64,000 nucleotides of DNA, from the NCBI RefSeq assembly GCF_900094925.1, contig NZ_FMAY01000012.1:78218-142217 (forward strand), given 5' to 3'. This DNA is from Kosakonia oryzendophytica (GTDB lineage: Bacteria > Pseudomonadota > Gammaproteobacteria > Enterobacterales > Enterobacteriaceae). The number at the start of each line of letters is the position of its first letter. The first letter of the stretch is position 1. Below the pieces are notes generated by a model, which was given only the letters and a program-made list of their open reading frames with translations, was not told the DNA's origin and made no database searches. A program made the position numbers and the translations under genes. Shown here one piece after another: positions 49,775 through 60,105 of the stretch.

Positions 49775-50824
49775 ATGACGGTCAGCAAACAGAAAAATGG
49801 GAAGTGGCTGTGCGAGCTCTATCCGCAGGGACGGGAGGGGCGACGTATTCGTCGGCAGTTTCCTACCAAAGGTGAAGCCGAGGCATTTGAGCGCTGGACA
49901 AAGCAGGAGGCGCAGGAGAAGCCCTGGCTTGGCGAAAAAGAGGACCGCCGTCGGTTGAGCGATCTGATTGCGCTGTGGTTTAAGTTGCATGGGCAGTCGC
50001 TGGCGGCCGGGAAATCGCGGATGGCTAAGCTGGAGATTGTCTGCCGGGGACTCGGCGACCCGCTGGCGACGGAGCTGACCGCGAAAGTGTGGGCGCACTA
50101 TCGCGATCGGCGTTTGAGTGGCGAAATCGATAATGGTTACACGCGCGATCCGGCGAACTGGAAGGTGAAGCCGGTGACGGTGAACCGTGAGCAGCAGTAT
50201 CTCAGTGCGGTGTTTAACGAGCTGAGTCGGTTGGGGGAGTGGCAGTTACCGAACCCGCTCGAGGGGGTACGGACGTTTCGCGAGAAAGAGCGCGAGATGA
50301 CGTGGCTGACACCGCCGCAAATCGCCACACTGCTGGCGGCCTGTGACGCGTTCGGGAATCGCGATTTAACGCGGGTGGTGAAGGTGTGTCTTGCCACCGG
50401 CGCGCGCTGGCGCGAAGCGGAAAACCTTCAGCGCACGCAGCTTTCGGCCAATAAAATCACGTTTGTGAAAACCAAGGGCGGCAAGAACCGTACCGTGCCC
50501 ATTCCGCAGTGGTTGTATGACGAGCTTGCGCCATTGCAGGGGCAGATGTTCCAGCCGTGCTATCCGGCGTTCAGCAAAATGCTGGCGTCCACCGATATCG
50601 CACTGGCCGAGGGGCAGAAAACCCATGTGTTGCGCCATACCTTTGCCGCGCATTTCATGACCAATGGCGGCAATATCCTGGTACTGCAGCGTATTCTGGG
50701 TCACGCCAATATCCGTGAAACCCTGCGTTACGCCCACTTCGCGCCCGATCATCTGGAAGACGCGGTAACCCTGAACCCGCTGGCGCATTTTAATGGCGGC
50801 AAAATGGCGGCAGAAGTTGCATAA
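49775..50824 (+). CDS. int: P2-like tyrosine integrase
   Basis: The 349-aa enzyme has the conserved CLATGARWREAENL (Arg), THVLRHTFAAHFM (His-x-x-Arg) and ILGHANIRETLRYAHF (His, Tyr). The N-terminus MTVSKQKNGKWLCELYPQGREGRRIRRQF is an arm-binding domain. It follows CI by 7 bases, so both are expressed in the lysogen, as in P2-like phages. The right att repeat lies in its last codons (50793-50814). Confidence 0.95.
   Translation: MTVSKQKNGKWLCELYPQGREGRRIRRQFPTKGEAEAFERWTKQEAQEKPWLGEKEDRRRLSDLIALWFKLHGQSLAAGKSRMAKLEIVCRGLGDPLATELTAKVWAHYRDRRLSGEIDNGYTRDPANWKVKPVTVNREQQYLSAVFNELSRLGEWQLPNPLEGVRTFREKEREMTWLTPPQIATLLAACDAFGNRDLTRVVKVCLATGARWREAENLQRTQLSANKITFVKTKGGKNRTVPIPQWLYDELAPLQGQMFQPCYPAFSKMLASTDIALAEGQKTHVLRHTFAAHFMTNGGNILVLQRILGHANIRETLRYAHFAPDHLEDAVTLNPLAHFNGGKMAAEVA
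50793..50814. repeat. Candidate right attachment repeat of the P2-like prophage
   Basis: ATGGCGGCAAAATGGCGGCA plus GA differs in one base from 30373-30394. It falls inside the end of int, so integration would supply or restore the int 3' end. Confidence 0.6.
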
Positions 50825-51033
50825 CGCTGCAATTTATTGCAGTGAAAGAGGGGGTAAGGCATTGGTAGGTAACGGTTATGAGCGTGTTGTGGAGAGGCGC
50901 GGGAAAAGCGTCTTAACTAGTTTTTTTGTGCTCTCTTCGAGGGATGCCAACCGCTTTTCGTTCTTTTTGGTGAAAAAATTAACCTTCTGGTGATGATTAA
51001 TTTACAATGCCGCTTCGATCGGGAGGAGAAGGG

Positions 51034-51459
51034 GTGAAGCGTATTTTTCATCAGTATGCAGCAAAACGCGCGGCCGCCTGGCTGGCGTTATTTTCGATCC
51101 TGCTGATCCTCATCGCCCCGCTGATTTCCGTCTCGTTGCAACACGATTCGATGAAGGCGATGGCGGGCATGCATCATGAGATGAGCATGCCAATGCCTGA
51201 CCATCATCAGATGTCGCATGCGCAAATGCGTCATCACGAAATACCCTCACAGAGCATGCCGCTCGACCACGCCCAAGCGTGTGGCTATTGCGTACTGCTG
51301 GCGCATGTTCCTGGCCTGATTTTCCTTGTCGCCATGTTGCTACTGGGGCGCGTATTGCGTATGCGCCTGGCCCCCGGAAAGCAAGAGGTTTCGCACTGGC
51401 ACTTCTTTCCCTGGCTCTGGCCAGATACCCGCGCGCCGCCGCGCGTCTGCTTTTTCTGA
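51034..51459 (+). CDS. DUF2946-family membrane protein
   Basis: The 141-aa protein starts with GTG at 51034 after GGGAGGAGAA. A helix (AAWLALFSILLILIAPLIS), a histidine/methionine-rich loop (MHHEMSMPMPDHHQMSHAQMR), CGYC, and a second helix (PGLIFLVAMLLLG) fit DUF2946, often near copper or TonB-dependent metal uptake genes. It is followed by a PepSY membrane protein; together they suggest metal handling. The gap 50825-51033 holds no gene. Confidence 0.8.
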   Translation: MKRIFHQYAAKRAAAWLALFSILLILIAPLISVSLQHDSMKAMAGMHHEMSMPMPDHHQMSHAQMRHHEIPSQSMPLDHAQACGYCVLLAHVPGLIFLVAMLLLGRVLRMRLAPGKQEVSHWHFFPWLWPDTRAPPRVCFF

Positions 51460-51522
51460 CACGATAATATTGCCCGTACGCCCTGGCGTAACGGCATCTT
51501 TTTGCTATTTCTGAGGAAAAGT

Positions 51523-52887
51523 ATGACTTCCTGCACCCCGCGTGCGGCGTGGCTGAACCTGCTACGACGCCTGCATTTTTACATCGGTCTGTTTGTGGGG
51601 CCGTTTATCTTTATCGCCGCCCTGACTGGCACTTTATACGTGGCGACGCCGCAGCTCGAAAACGCGCTCTATCAGGATGCGCTTTACGGCGTGGAGAAGG
51701 GGGAACGCCAGCCGCTGGCGGAACAGATTGCCATTGCTGAGCAGGTGACCGGCGGGCATCTGCGTCTCCATGCGGTGCGTCCTGGTCTGAGCGGTAACGA
51801 CACGACACGTGTGATGTTTGCCGATCCGCGGCTTGGCGAGTCGGAAAATCGCGCCATTTTTATTGATCCAATGACTCTGCAAGTGAAGGGCGATATGACG
51901 GTTTATGGCACCAGCGGGATTTTGCCGCTGCGCCAGTGGATAGATTACGTCCACCGTTCATTGTTGCTCGGTGATGTCGGGCGTATTTACAGTGAACTGG
52001 CGGCGTCCTGGATGTGGGTGGCGGCGCTGGGTGGCATTGCGTTGTGGTTTTTCACCCGACCAAAGCGGCGGCTCAATAACCCGGTGCAACATCATCGGCG
52101 CTGGCATGTTTCGCTCGGCTGGATCTTGCTGGCGGGAATGTTGCTGTTCTCAGCAACCGGCTTGACCTGGTCACAATGGGCTGGCGGCAACGTTGATCGT
52201 CTGCGCGCCGCGTTTGGCTGGGTGACTCCGCAACTCAATACACAACTGCATGGCATGGCAACGATTGGCGATCCACATGCGGAACACCATGCGCACCATG
52301 ACGGTATGGAAATGCCTGATATGCAGCTCGATTGGGTGCAGTTTGATGAGGTGCTGCAGAGTGCGCAGCAGGCTGGCATTTCCGCCACTAAGCTGGAAAT
52401 CCGCCCGCCGCGTAGCGCCGATAAAGCCTGGACGGTAAGTGAAATCGATCGTCGCTGGCCCACGCAGGTTGATGCGGTAGCCATTGACGGCAGCAGCATG
52501 GCGGTTATCGATCGCACCCGATTTGCTGATTTCCCGTTAATGGCGAAACTCACGCGCTGGGGCGTCGATTTCCATATGGGCGTACTGTTTGGTCTGCCGA
52601 ATCAGTTACTGCTGATCGCCTTTGGCTGCGCACTCTGTGTCACGATCGTACTGGGCTACCGGCTATGGTGGATACGTCGTCCGGCTCGGGCAAGTACGAA
52701 CCCGGCGGGAACATTGCTGTACTGCTGGCTGCATCTGAGCGTGGTGGGGCGTACGATCACTGCGTCGCTGGCATTATTGCTGGGACTGGCTTTGCCGGTA
52801 CTGGGGGGCAGCCTGTTGGTGTTTATACTGATGGATATCATACGCTGGAGGCGTCATCGTCAGGAGGCGCAGATCACGGTCGGCTAA
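51523..52887 (+). CDS. PepSY-associated (PiuB-type) membrane protein
   Basis: The 454-aa protein starts at 51523 after GAGGAAAAGT. Its four large membrane segments and PepSY domains are typical (LRRLHFYIGLFVGPFIFIAALTGTLYVATPQLE; RRWHVSLGWILLAGMLLFSATGL; WGVDFHMGVLFGLPNQLLLIAFGCALCVTIVLGYRLWWIRRPAR). A HHAHHDGMEMPDM loop near residue 253 is histidine/methionine rich. Such proteins are thought to act in iron or copper uptake, possibly as ferric or siderophore reductases. Two core-like genes here separate the prophage from aroF. Confidence 0.85.
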   Translation: MTSCTPRAAWLNLLRRLHFYIGLFVGPFIFIAALTGTLYVATPQLENALYQDALYGVEKGERQPLAEQIAIAEQVTGGHLRLHAVRPGLSGNDTTRVMFADPRLGESENRAIFIDPMTLQVKGDMTVYGTSGILPLRQWIDYVHRSLLLGDVGRIYSELAASWMWVAALGGIALWFFTRPKRRLNNPVQHHRRWHVSLGWILLAGMLLFSATGLTWSQWAGGNVDRLRAAFGWVTPQLNTQLHGMATIGDPHAEHHAHHDGMEMPDMQLDWVQFDEVLQSAQQAGISATKLEIRPPRSADKAWTVSEIDRRWPTQVDAVAIDGSSMAVIDRTRFADFPLMAKLTRWGVDFHMGVLFGLPNQLLLIAFGCALCVTIVLGYRLWWIRRPARASTNPAGTLLYCWLHLSVVGRTITASLALLLGLALPVLGGSLLVFILMDIIRWRRHRQEAQITVG

Positions 52888-52931
52888 TGGCTAATGACAA
52901 ATGGTGCGGCTAACCCCGCGCCATTTGTTTG

Positions 52932-53002
52932 TGTAACGCTATCGTTACAGTAATTGCACTGTAAAATGGCTTTTAATTTGATTGTGTAAAGTAAACGGTA
53001 CG
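52932..53002 (+). promoter_or_regulatory. Three TyrR boxes upstream of aroF
   Basis: TGTAAC-N6-GTTACA (52932-52949) is a strong TyrR box; TGTAAA-N6-TTTAAT (52960-52977) and TGTAAA-N6-GGTACG (52985-53002) are weaker ones. E. coli aroF also has three TyrR boxes that repress aroF-tyrA with tyrosine. Confidence 0.85.
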
Positions 53003-53096
53003 AATTGTGGATTGAAATCTTTACCGCTTGTGGTATGGTTACGTCATCCTCGCAAGAGGAACAACTATCGCAAACGAGTCACACAGGATCGCAATC

Positions 53097-54167
53097 ATGC
53101 AAAAAGACGCGCTGAACAACGTACACATCACCGACGAACAGGTTCTGATCACACCGGATCAATTAAAAGCGACATTTCCGCTGACCACGGAGCAAGAAGC
53201 GCAAATCGCGCAATCTCGCCAGACCATCTCCGATATCATTGCCGGGCGCGATCCGCGCTTGCTGGTGGTTTGTGGTCCTTGCTCTATTCACGATCCGGAA
53301 GCGGCGATTGAGTACGCTCGTCGATTTAAAGCCCTTGCCGCAGAGGTCAGCGATAGCCTCTACCTGGTGATGCGCGTCTATTTTGAAAAACCCCGTACTA
53401 CCGTTGGCTGGAAGGGGCTGATTAACGATCCGCATATGGATGGCTCGTTTGATGTGGAAGGCGGACTGAAGATTGCGCGCCGTCTGCTGGTTGAGCTGAT
53501 CAGCATGGGGCTGCCGCTGGCGACGGAAGCGCTGGATCCGAATAGCCCGCAGTTCCTGGGTGATCTGTTCAGCTGGTCGGCGATTGGCGCACGTACCACG
53601 GAATCCCAGACGCACCGCGAAATGGCCTCCGGTCTGTCGATGCCTGTGGGGTTCAAAAACGGCACCGACGGCAGCCTGGCCACGGCGATCAACGCCATGC
53701 GTGCTGCTGCGATGCCGCACCGCTTTGTCGGTATCAACCAGGCCGGTCAGGTCTGCCTGTTGCAAACGCAGGGTAACCCGGACGGGCATGTGATTTTGCG
53801 CGGTGGTAAAGCGCCGAACTACAGCCCGGCGGACGTTGCGCAGTGCGAAAAAGAGATGGCTCAGGCGGGACTCAGGCCGTCGCTGATGGTAGATTGCAGT
53901 CATGGTAACTCCAATAAAGATTATCGTCGCCAGCCTGCCGTTGCGGAATCCGTCGTTGCTCAAATCAAAGATGGCAACCGGTCGATTACCGGTTTGATGA
54001 TTGAAAGCAACATTCACGAAGGCAATCAATCTTCTGAACAACCGCGCAGTGCAATGAAGTACGGCGTTTCCGTGACGGATGCCTGCATCAGTTGGGAAAC
54101 CACGGAAGCGTTGTTGCGTGAGATTGATAAAGACCTGCGCAATAGTCTGGCGACGCGTCTTGCTTAA
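53097..54167 (+). CDS. aroF: DAHP synthase, tyrosine-sensitive type
   Basis: The 356-aa protein starts MQKDALNNVHITDEQVLI at 53097, the E. coli AroF length. LLVVCGPCSIHDPEAAIEYARR, VGFKNGTDGSL and MVDCSHGNSNKD are family motifs. It condenses PEP and erythrose-4-phosphate, the first step of aromatic synthesis. It is cotranscribed with tyrA (9 bases apart) under TyrR. Confidence 0.98.
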   Translation: MQKDALNNVHITDEQVLITPDQLKATFPLTTEQEAQIAQSRQTISDIIAGRDPRLLVVCGPCSIHDPEAAIEYARRFKALAAEVSDSLYLVMRVYFEKPRTTVGWKGLINDPHMDGSFDVEGGLKIARRLLVELISMGLPLATEALDPNSPQFLGDLFSWSAIGARTTESQTHREMASGLSMPVGFKNGTDGSLATAINAMRAAAMPHRFVGINQAGQVCLLQTQGNPDGHVILRGGKAPNYSPADVAQCEKEMAQAGLRPSLMVDCSHGNSNKDYRRQPAVAESVVAQIKDGNRSITGLMIESNIHEGNQSSEQPRSAMKYGVSVTDACISWETTEALLREIDKDLRNSLATRLA

Positions 54168-54176
54168 GAGGTTGTT

Positions 54177-55298
54177 ATGGTTGCTGAATTGACCGCATTG
54201 CGCGATCAGATTGATGATGTTGACAAGGCGCTGCTGGGATTACTGGCGCGCCGTCTGGAACTGGTGGCACAAGTTGGCGAAGTGAAAAGCCATTATGGCT
54301 TGCCCATTTATGTCCCTGAACGTGAGGCGGCAATGCTGGCGTCGCGCCGGAAAGAAGCTGAATCGCTGGGGGTACCACCCGATCTGATTGAGGATGTGCT
54401 GCGCCGTGTGATGCGTGAGTCCTACTCAAGCGAAAACGATAAAGGTTTTAAAACGCTCTACCCTGAATTGCGGCCAGTGGTCATTGTCGGCGGCGGTGGG
54501 CAAATGGGGCAACTGTTTGCCAAAATGCTGACGCTTTCCGGTTATCAGGTTCGCATTCTGGAAAAAGATGACTGGGCACAGGCCGAGGCACTGGTGGCGG
54601 ATGCTGGCATGGTGATTGTCAGCGTGCCGATCCATGTTACTGAGCAGGTGATCGCGAAGCTACCCGCGCTGCCGGATGATTGCATTCTTGTCGACCTTGC
54701 GTCGGTAAAAAGTGGCCCACTACAGGCCATGCTGGCGGCGCATCAAGGGCCCGTACTGGGGTTACACCCGATGTTTGGCCCGGACAGCGGCAGTCTTGCT
54801 AAACAGGTGGTGGTCTGGTGCGATGGGCGGCAGCCGGAAGCGTATCAGTGGTTCCTGGAGCAGATTCAGGTGTGGGGCGCGCGTTTGCATCGTATCAGCG
54901 CCGTTGAACACGATCAGAACATGGCGTTTATCCAGGCGCTGCGGCACTTTGCCACCTTCGCTTATGGGCTGCATCTGGCGGAAGAGAATGTTCAGTTGGA
55001 GCAATTGCTGGCGCTGTCTTCGCCAATTTATCGCCTCGAACTGGCGATGGTCGGCCGGCTGTTTGCTCAGGATCCGCAGCTTTATGCTGACATTATTATG
55101 TCGTCGTCCAGCAATCTGGCGTTGATCAAACGGTACTATAAACGCTTTGGCGAGGCGATTGGTTTGTTGGAGCAGGGAGACAAGCAGGCATTTATCGACA
55201 GCTTTCGGAAAGTGGAGCACTGGTTTGGCGATTATGCCCAGCGTTTCCAAAGTGAAAGCCGCGTGTTATTGCGTCAGGCGAACGATAGCCGCCAGTAA
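54177..55298 (+). CDS. tyrA: Chorismate mutase/prephenate dehydrogenase
   Basis: The 373-aa bifunctional enzyme has an N-terminal chorismate mutase (residues 1-90, [26 protein letters not shown]) and an NAD-dependent prephenate dehydrogenase ([18 protein letters not shown] near residue 101; [15 protein letters not shown]). It makes 4-hydroxyphenylpyruvate for tyrosine. Second gene of the aroF operon. Confidence 0.98.
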   Translation: MVAELTALRDQIDDVDKALLGLLARRLELVAQVGEVKSHYGLPIYVPEREAAMLASRRKEAESLGVPPDLIEDVLRRVMRESYSSENDKGFKTLYPELRPVVIVGGGGQMGQLFAKMLTLSGYQVRILEKDDWAQAEALVADAGMVIVSVPIHVTEQVIAKLPALPDDCILVDLASVKSGPLQAMLAAHQGPVLGLHPMFGPDSGSLAKQVVVWCDGRQPEAYQWFLEQIQVWGARLHRISAVEHDQNMAFIQALRHFATFAYGLHLAEENVQLEQLLALSSPIYRLELAMVGRLFAQDPQLYADIIMSSSSNLALIKRYYKRFGEAIGLLEQGDKQAFIDSFRKVEHWFGDYAQRFQSESRVLLRQANDSRQ

Positions 55299-55319
55299 TC
55301 TGAAAGCCGTTTATACTGA

Positions 55320-55348
55320 AAAGCCAGTGGTTACCCGCTGGCTTTTTT
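55320..55348 (+). terminator. Terminator of the aroF-tyrA operon
   Basis: AAGCCAG-TGGTTACCCG-CTGGCTT followed by TTTTC forms a hairpin 22 bases after tyrA and just before the SMP-30 gene. Confidence 0.8.
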
Positions 55349-55365
55349 CATTTAAGGGACGCGCG

Positions 55366-56238
55366 ATGGCTGAGCTGAAAACGCTGTTTGATTACACCGG
55401 GCATTTACCGGAATGTCCGACCTGGAGTGAACCGGAGCAGGCGCTCTACTGGGCCGATATCCTTGAAGGGGAGATCCATCGCTATCATCTGGCGACGGGT
55501 GAACATACGGTGTTGTCGTTTCCGGAGGAGGTTGGCTGTTTTGCATTGCGGGAAAAGGGCGGTTTTATCGTGGCGATGCGTTACGCCATCTGGTTAACCG
55601 ATCCGCGCGGTCTGCTGCGGCAAAAAGTGTGCGATAACCCGTCGAATCCGCAACTTGCGCGCTTTAATGATGGTGGCACCGATCATCTGGGCCGTTTTTA
55701 TGCCGGCACGTTTTGGGGGCCGGGTGACTACAATGGCGCACTGCTATTGCGTATTGATAATGATTTAACACCAAAAGTGGTGCAGTGCGACATTCATGGT
55801 GCTAACGGGCTGGCATTTAGTCCGGATGGTCAGTGGATGTTTACCTCTGATACGCCCAACGGTGTGATCTATCGGACGCCCTTGGATCAACAGGGGGAGC
55901 CGGGTAAACGTGAACTCTTCCACCGGTTTAAGGCGGGTGAAGGTATACCGGATGGTGCTGCCGTCGACGTGGAAGGTTGTTACTGGAGCGCGATTTTTGA
56001 TGGTTGGCGTATTGCGCGTTTTTCGCCGCAGGGAGAACGACTGGAAGAGTATTCGCTGCCCGTTCGTTGCCCGACGATGGTCTGTTTTGGTGGTAAAGAT
56101 ATGAAAACGCTTTTTATCACTACTACGCGGGAAAATATGGATGCTGACGAAGTGGCGCAATACCCGCTTTCGGGGGCGATCTTCACCCTGCCGGTTAGCG
56201 TGGCAGGAATGAAGAAATCGCTGTTCAAAGAGCGTTAA
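55366..56238 (+). CDS. SMP-30/gluconolactonase-family protein
   Basis: The 290-aa beta-propeller enzyme starts [22 protein letters not shown] at 55366. The metal-binding family residues sit in [44 protein letters not shown] and [12 protein letters not shown]. It probably opens a sugar lactone. It is inserted between tyrA and pheA, where E. coli K-12 has none, and its stop overlaps the convergent pheA stop by two bases. Confidence 0.88.
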   Translation: MAELKTLFDYTGHLPECPTWSEPEQALYWADILEGEIHRYHLATGEHTVLSFPEEVGCFALREKGGFIVAMRYAIWLTDPRGLLRQKVCDNPSNPQLARFNDGGTDHLGRFYAGTFWGPGDYNGALLLRIDNDLTPKVVQCDIHGANGLAFSPDGQWMFTSDTPNGVIYRTPLDQQGEPGKRELFHRFKAGEGIPDGAAVDVEGCYWSAIFDGWRIARFSPQGERLEEYSLPVRCPTMVCFGGKDMKTLFITTTRENMDADEVAQYPLSGAIFTLPVSVAGMKKSLFKER

Positions 56239-57395
56239 ACGGGCTCAACCGGCACTACGTTTTCGCTCGGGTAGCAACCCAGCACTTTCAGCGAGCGGGT
56301 AATATCATTCAGTTCGCGCAACGCTTTTTGCATCCCATCGGAGTGCAGGTTAGCCTGAACATCGAGATAAAACATCTCTTCCCACGGGTTGCCATTAATC
56401 GGGCGCGATTCCAGTTTCGTCATGATGACGTTGTGCTTGCGCAGCACCAGCAGGGCTTCAACCAGTGCGCCAGCCTGCTGGCCGGTGGCCATCAGTAGTG
56501 TGGTCTTCGCGGGCACCTGATCGGAAACATCGATCGCTTTACGCGCCAGCACCACAAAACGTGTAATGTTTTGCGTCTGGTTAGCCAGGTTGCGTTCCAG
56601 CACCTGGAGTCCATACAGCGCTCCACCCGCTTCGCTGCCCAGCGCTGCAACATGGGGTGAATTCGCCTGCGCCACTTTCTCCATGGCGGCTGAGGTGCTT
56701 TCGCAATATTCAATCTTCCACTGCGGGTAGCGGTTCAGGAACTGGCTGCACTGCTGGAACGGCTGCGGGTGACTGTAAACAGTTTTAATCTGCTCCAGAT
56801 CGGTCGAGCCGGAAACCAGCACACAATGATCAATTGGCACCGTCAGCTCGCCCACAATCGACAAACTGGTGTGTTGCAGTAAATCGTATACGTCGTTGAT
56901 TGCGCCTGAGCTGGTATTTTCCAGCGGTACGACGGCGTAATCCGCCTGGCCGGTTTCCACCTGATTGAAGATATCGTGGAACTTCAGGCAGCCGCTTTCG
57001 ATAAACTCTTCAAAGTGGCGTGCAGCGTACTGGCGGGCCGCCAGATGGGAGTAAGAACCTTTGGGGCCGAGAAACGCGATGCGCGCGGAATGGGGGTTGA
57101 TCTTATTCAGATGCTGCTGGAGCAGTGCTTGCTGAGTCAGGACTGAGTCTTCGATGATTAATTGAAACAGGCGGGTAATGTAATGGGCGTCCAGATGATG
57201 CGCTTTACCCAGTTGAATCAGACGTTCCAACAGATCGCGCTCGCGATCGATGTCGCGCACCGGACGGTGTGAATGCAGTTTGGCTTTGCCGACTTCGACA
57301 GAAAGCTGGCGTCGTTCGGCGAGCAGCGTCAGTAACTGTTCATCCAGCGCGCTGATTTTTACACGTAAATCCAGTAAGGGGTTTTCAGCCGTCAT
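56235..57395 (-). CDS. pheA: Chorismate mutase/prephenate dehydratase
   Basis: The 386-aa protein starts [20 protein letters not shown] at 57395, the E. coli length. The mutase domain (1-90), dehydratase (about 105-285, [10 protein letters not shown]) and ACT domain ([34 protein letters not shown]) are present. It makes phenylpyruvate and is inhibited by phenylalanine. The leader peptide and attenuator upstream control it. Confidence 0.98.
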   Translation of the reverse strand: MTAENPLLDLRVKISALDEQLLTLLAERRQLSVEVGKAKLHSHRPVRDIDRERDLLERLIQLGKAHHLDAHYITRLFQLIIEDSVLTQQALLQQHLNKINPHSARIAFLGPKGSYSHLAARQYAARHFEEFIESGCLKFHDIFNQVETGQADYAVVPLENTSSGAINDVYDLLQHTSLSIVGELTVPIDHCVLVSGSTDLEQIKTVYSHPQPFQQCSQFLNRYPQWKIEYCESTSAAMEKVAQANSPHVAALGSEAGGALYGLQVLERNLANQTQNITRFVVLARKAIDVSDQVPAKTTLLMATGQQAGALVEALLVLRKHNVIMTKLESRPINGNPWEEMFYLDVQANLHSDGMQKALRELNDITRSLKVLGCYPSENVVPVEPV

Positions 57396-57417
57396 GTTGT
57401 TGCCTTTAATTGTTATC

Positions 57418-57447
57418 AAAAAAAAAGCCTCCCGGAGTGGGAGGCCT
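57418..57447 (-). terminator. pheA attenuator terminator
   Basis: Read leftward, GCCTCCCACTCCGGGAGGC is a stable hairpin followed by eight T residues, between pheL and pheA. With the Phe-rich leader it forms the classical attenuator. Confidence 0.92.
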
Positions 57448-57495
57448 TATTGTTCGTCTTCGCATTCTTTATCACAAAACGAATCGCCTCCCGGT

Positions 57496-57543
57496 TCAGG
57501 GGAAGGTAAAAAAGAATGCGAAGAAGAACGGTACAAGTTTCAT
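57496..57543 (-). CDS. pheL: pheA leader peptide
   Basis: The 15-codon frame reads [15 protein letters not shown], seven phenylalanines, preceded by AAAGGAAAACTGC. It is the attenuation sensor for charged tRNA-Phe. E. coli PheL is the same length ([15 protein letters not shown]). Confidence 0.95.
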   Translation of the reverse strand: [15 protein letters not shown]

Positions 57544-57646
57544 GCAGTTTTCCTTTGAGTGACTGAAGTACAGTACCCGTACTGTTTTCTTTCTGTCAAT
57601 AAAAAACGCGCCCGAAGGCGCGTTGGATAGGGACTCAATGTAGAGA

Positions 57647-58036
<390 letters not shown>

Positions 58037-58204
58037 TCAAAATGTGTGATTTAAATCACATTATTTTGTCACTTTTTGTCAAAGGAAAGGTTTTGTGAGG
58101 CAGGACAGGAAGAGCGCAAATATACCTTGTCGAACGCGTAAATAGCGGTCATAGTTGATAGGATGGATTGGGGCTAAACCGCTTCAGCAATAAGTGAAAC
58201 CGAA

Positions 58205-58236
58205 TAAAAAAACGGCAGCCTGCGGGCTGCCGTTTT
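58205..58236 (-). terminator. bamD terminator
   Basis: Read leftward, AACGGCAGCCCGCAGGCTGCCGTT followed by seven T residues lies 20 bases after the bamD stop. Confidence 0.9.
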
Positions 58237-58255
58237 GTCTTTCAGGCGATTGGTC

Positions 58256-58993
58256 TTAGCTGGCGCTACTGTTCGCCGCAATGATTTTCGCGACTTTGTC
58301 AGCCTGTGCGTTCATTTGCATTTCGCGGTAGGCTTTTTCCATCAGCGGCAGCGCATCGCGCGTGGCTTTCGCATCCGGGAAGTCACGAAGCATCCCTTCC
58401 ACGCGGTTGACAACAGCAACCCAGGCACCGCGGTCGGTGTAATATTCCGCTACGGAGTAGTCATATTTTGCCAGGCGATCTTTCAGGAAGACCAGGCGTT
58501 TGGTGGCATCCGTGACGTACTGGCTTTGCGGATAGCCGCGTACCAATTTAGAGAAGTCATTAAATGCGTCACGGGCATGTTGTGGGTCGCGATCGCTACG
58601 ATCAACACCAAAGAACCCTTGCAGCGCGCTGTCATCCAGCGCCATATTGGTTAGCCCGCGCATGTACATCACATAATCGATGTTGGGATGCGTTGGGTTC
58701 AGACGAATGAAGCGGTCAATTGCGGCCTGAGCAAGCGGCAGATCGGCGTTTTTGTAGTAAGCGTAGATCAGATCCAGTTGCACTTGCTGAGAGTAAGGAC
58801 CAAACGGATAACGATTATCCAGGGCTTCCAGTTGCGTTATTGCCGCCTTCCAGTTACCGTCTTGCAGTTTTTGCTGGGCAGTCGCGTAGATTTCATTTGG
58901 TGGATTATCAGGCACCACTTCCTTTGAACCGGAGCAACCCGCCAAAGCCAGACTCAACGTGGCGGCTGCCACCAGATATTTCATGCGCGTCAT
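58256..58993 (-). CDS. bamD: Outer membrane assembly lipoprotein BamD
   Basis: The 245-aa protein has a lipobox LALAGC at residue 19 and five TPR-like repeats ([65 protein letters not shown]). It is the essential Bam lipoprotein. It is divergent from rluD, as in E. coli. Confidence 0.97.
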   Translation of the reverse strand: MTRMKYLVAAATLSLALAGCSGSKEVVPDNPPNEIYATAQQKLQDGNWKAAITQLEALDNRYPFGPYSQQVQLDLIYAYYKNADLPLAQAAIDRFIRLNPTHPNIDYVMYMRGLTNMALDDSALQGFFGVDRSDRDPQHARDAFNDFSKLVRGYPQSQYVTDATKRLVFLKDRLAKYDYSVAEYYTDRGAWVAVVNRVEGMLRDFPDAKATRDALPLMEKAYREMQMNAQADKVAKIIAANSSAS

Positions 58994-59124
58994 GACGTTT
59001 AGACTTTCCTCAGAATGTTAATGCGGGAGATTCTTTATTCCTGCTCCCGACTAAGACCAGCTACAATAGCACACTATATTAAACGGCAAAGCCGTAAAAC
59101 CCAACGTTAACGAAGAAGCTGTAT

Positions 59125-60105
59125 ATGGCACAACGAGTACAACTCACCGCAACGGTATCCGAGAACCAGCTCGGTCAACGCTTAGATCAGGCTTTGGCCG
59201 AATTGTTCCCTGATTATTCACGTTCGCGTATAAAAGAATGGATTCTCGACCAGCGCGTGCTGGTCAACGGCAGCGTCAGCGACAAGCCGAAAGAGAAAGT
59301 GTTGGGCGGCGAAAGCATTGCCATCAATGCTGAAATTGAAGAAGAAGCCCGTTTTGAACCGCAAGATATTCCGTTAAATATCGTTTATGAAGATGACGAC
59401 ATTATCGTTATCAACAAGCCACGTGATTTGGTGGTGCATCCCGGAGCCGGTAACCCTGACGGTACGGTGCTGAACGCATTGCTGCATTACTATCCGCCTA
59501 TCGCCGATGTTCCGCGTGCAGGGATTGTGCACCGTCTGGACAAAGACACCACCGGTTTGATGGTGGTCGCAAAAACGGTGCCGGCGCAAACGCGGCTGGT
59601 GGAGTCCTTGCAACTGCGTGAAATCACACGTGAGTATGAAGCGGTTGCTATTGGTCACATGACTTCGGGTGGCACTGTTGAAGAACCGATCAGCCGTCAC
59701 CCAACGAAGCGTACGCATATGTCCGTGCATCCGATGGGGAAACCGGCGGTCACGCATTACCGCATCATGGAGCATTTCCGCATACATACACGCTTGCGTT
59801 TGCGTCTGGAAACCGGCCGTACGCACCAGATCCGTGTGCATATGTCGCATATCACGCATCCGCTGGTGGGTGATCAACTGTACGGTGGTCGTCCGCGTCC
59901 GCCAAAAGGGGCCTCGGAAGCGTTTATTGAGGCGCTGCGTAAGTTCGATCGCCAGGCTTTGCACGCCACCATGTTGCGTCTTTATCATCCGATCAGCGGT
60001 ATTGAGATGGAGTGGCATGCGCCGATCCCGCAGGATATGGTCGATCTTATCGACGCGATGCGCGCTGATTTTGAATTGCATAAGGATGAAGTGGCCTGGT
60101 TATGA
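59125..60105 (+). CDS. rluD: 23S rRNA pseudouridine synthase RluD
   Basis: The 326-aa protein has an S4 domain (LGQRLDQALAELFPDYSRSRIKEWILDQ, residues 15-75) and the RluA-type catalytic motif HRLDKDTTGLMV (Asp near residue 139). It makes pseudouridines 1911, 1915 and 1917 in helix 69. It overlaps pgeF by 4 bases (ATGA). Confidence 0.97.
   Translation: MAQRVQLTATVSENQLGQRLDQALAELFPDYSRSRIKEWILDQRVLVNGSVSDKPKEKVLGGESIAINAEIEEEARFEPQDIPLNIVYEDDDIIVINKPRDLVVHPGAGNPDGTVLNALLHYYPPIADVPRAGIVHRLDKDTTGLMVVAKTVPAQTRLVESLQLREITREYEAVAIGHMTSGGTVEEPISRHPTKRTHMSVHPMGKPAVTHYRIMEHFRIHTRLRLRLETGRTHQIRVHMSHITHPLVGDQLYGGRPRPPKGASEAFIEALRKFDRQALHATMLRLYHPISGIEMEWHAPIPQDMVDLIDAMRADFELHKDEVAWL

Noticed and set aside
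51007..51459. ATG at 51007 as the DUF2946 start
   Set aside because: It has no ribosome site, while GTG at 51034 follows GGGAGGAGAA at correct spacing.
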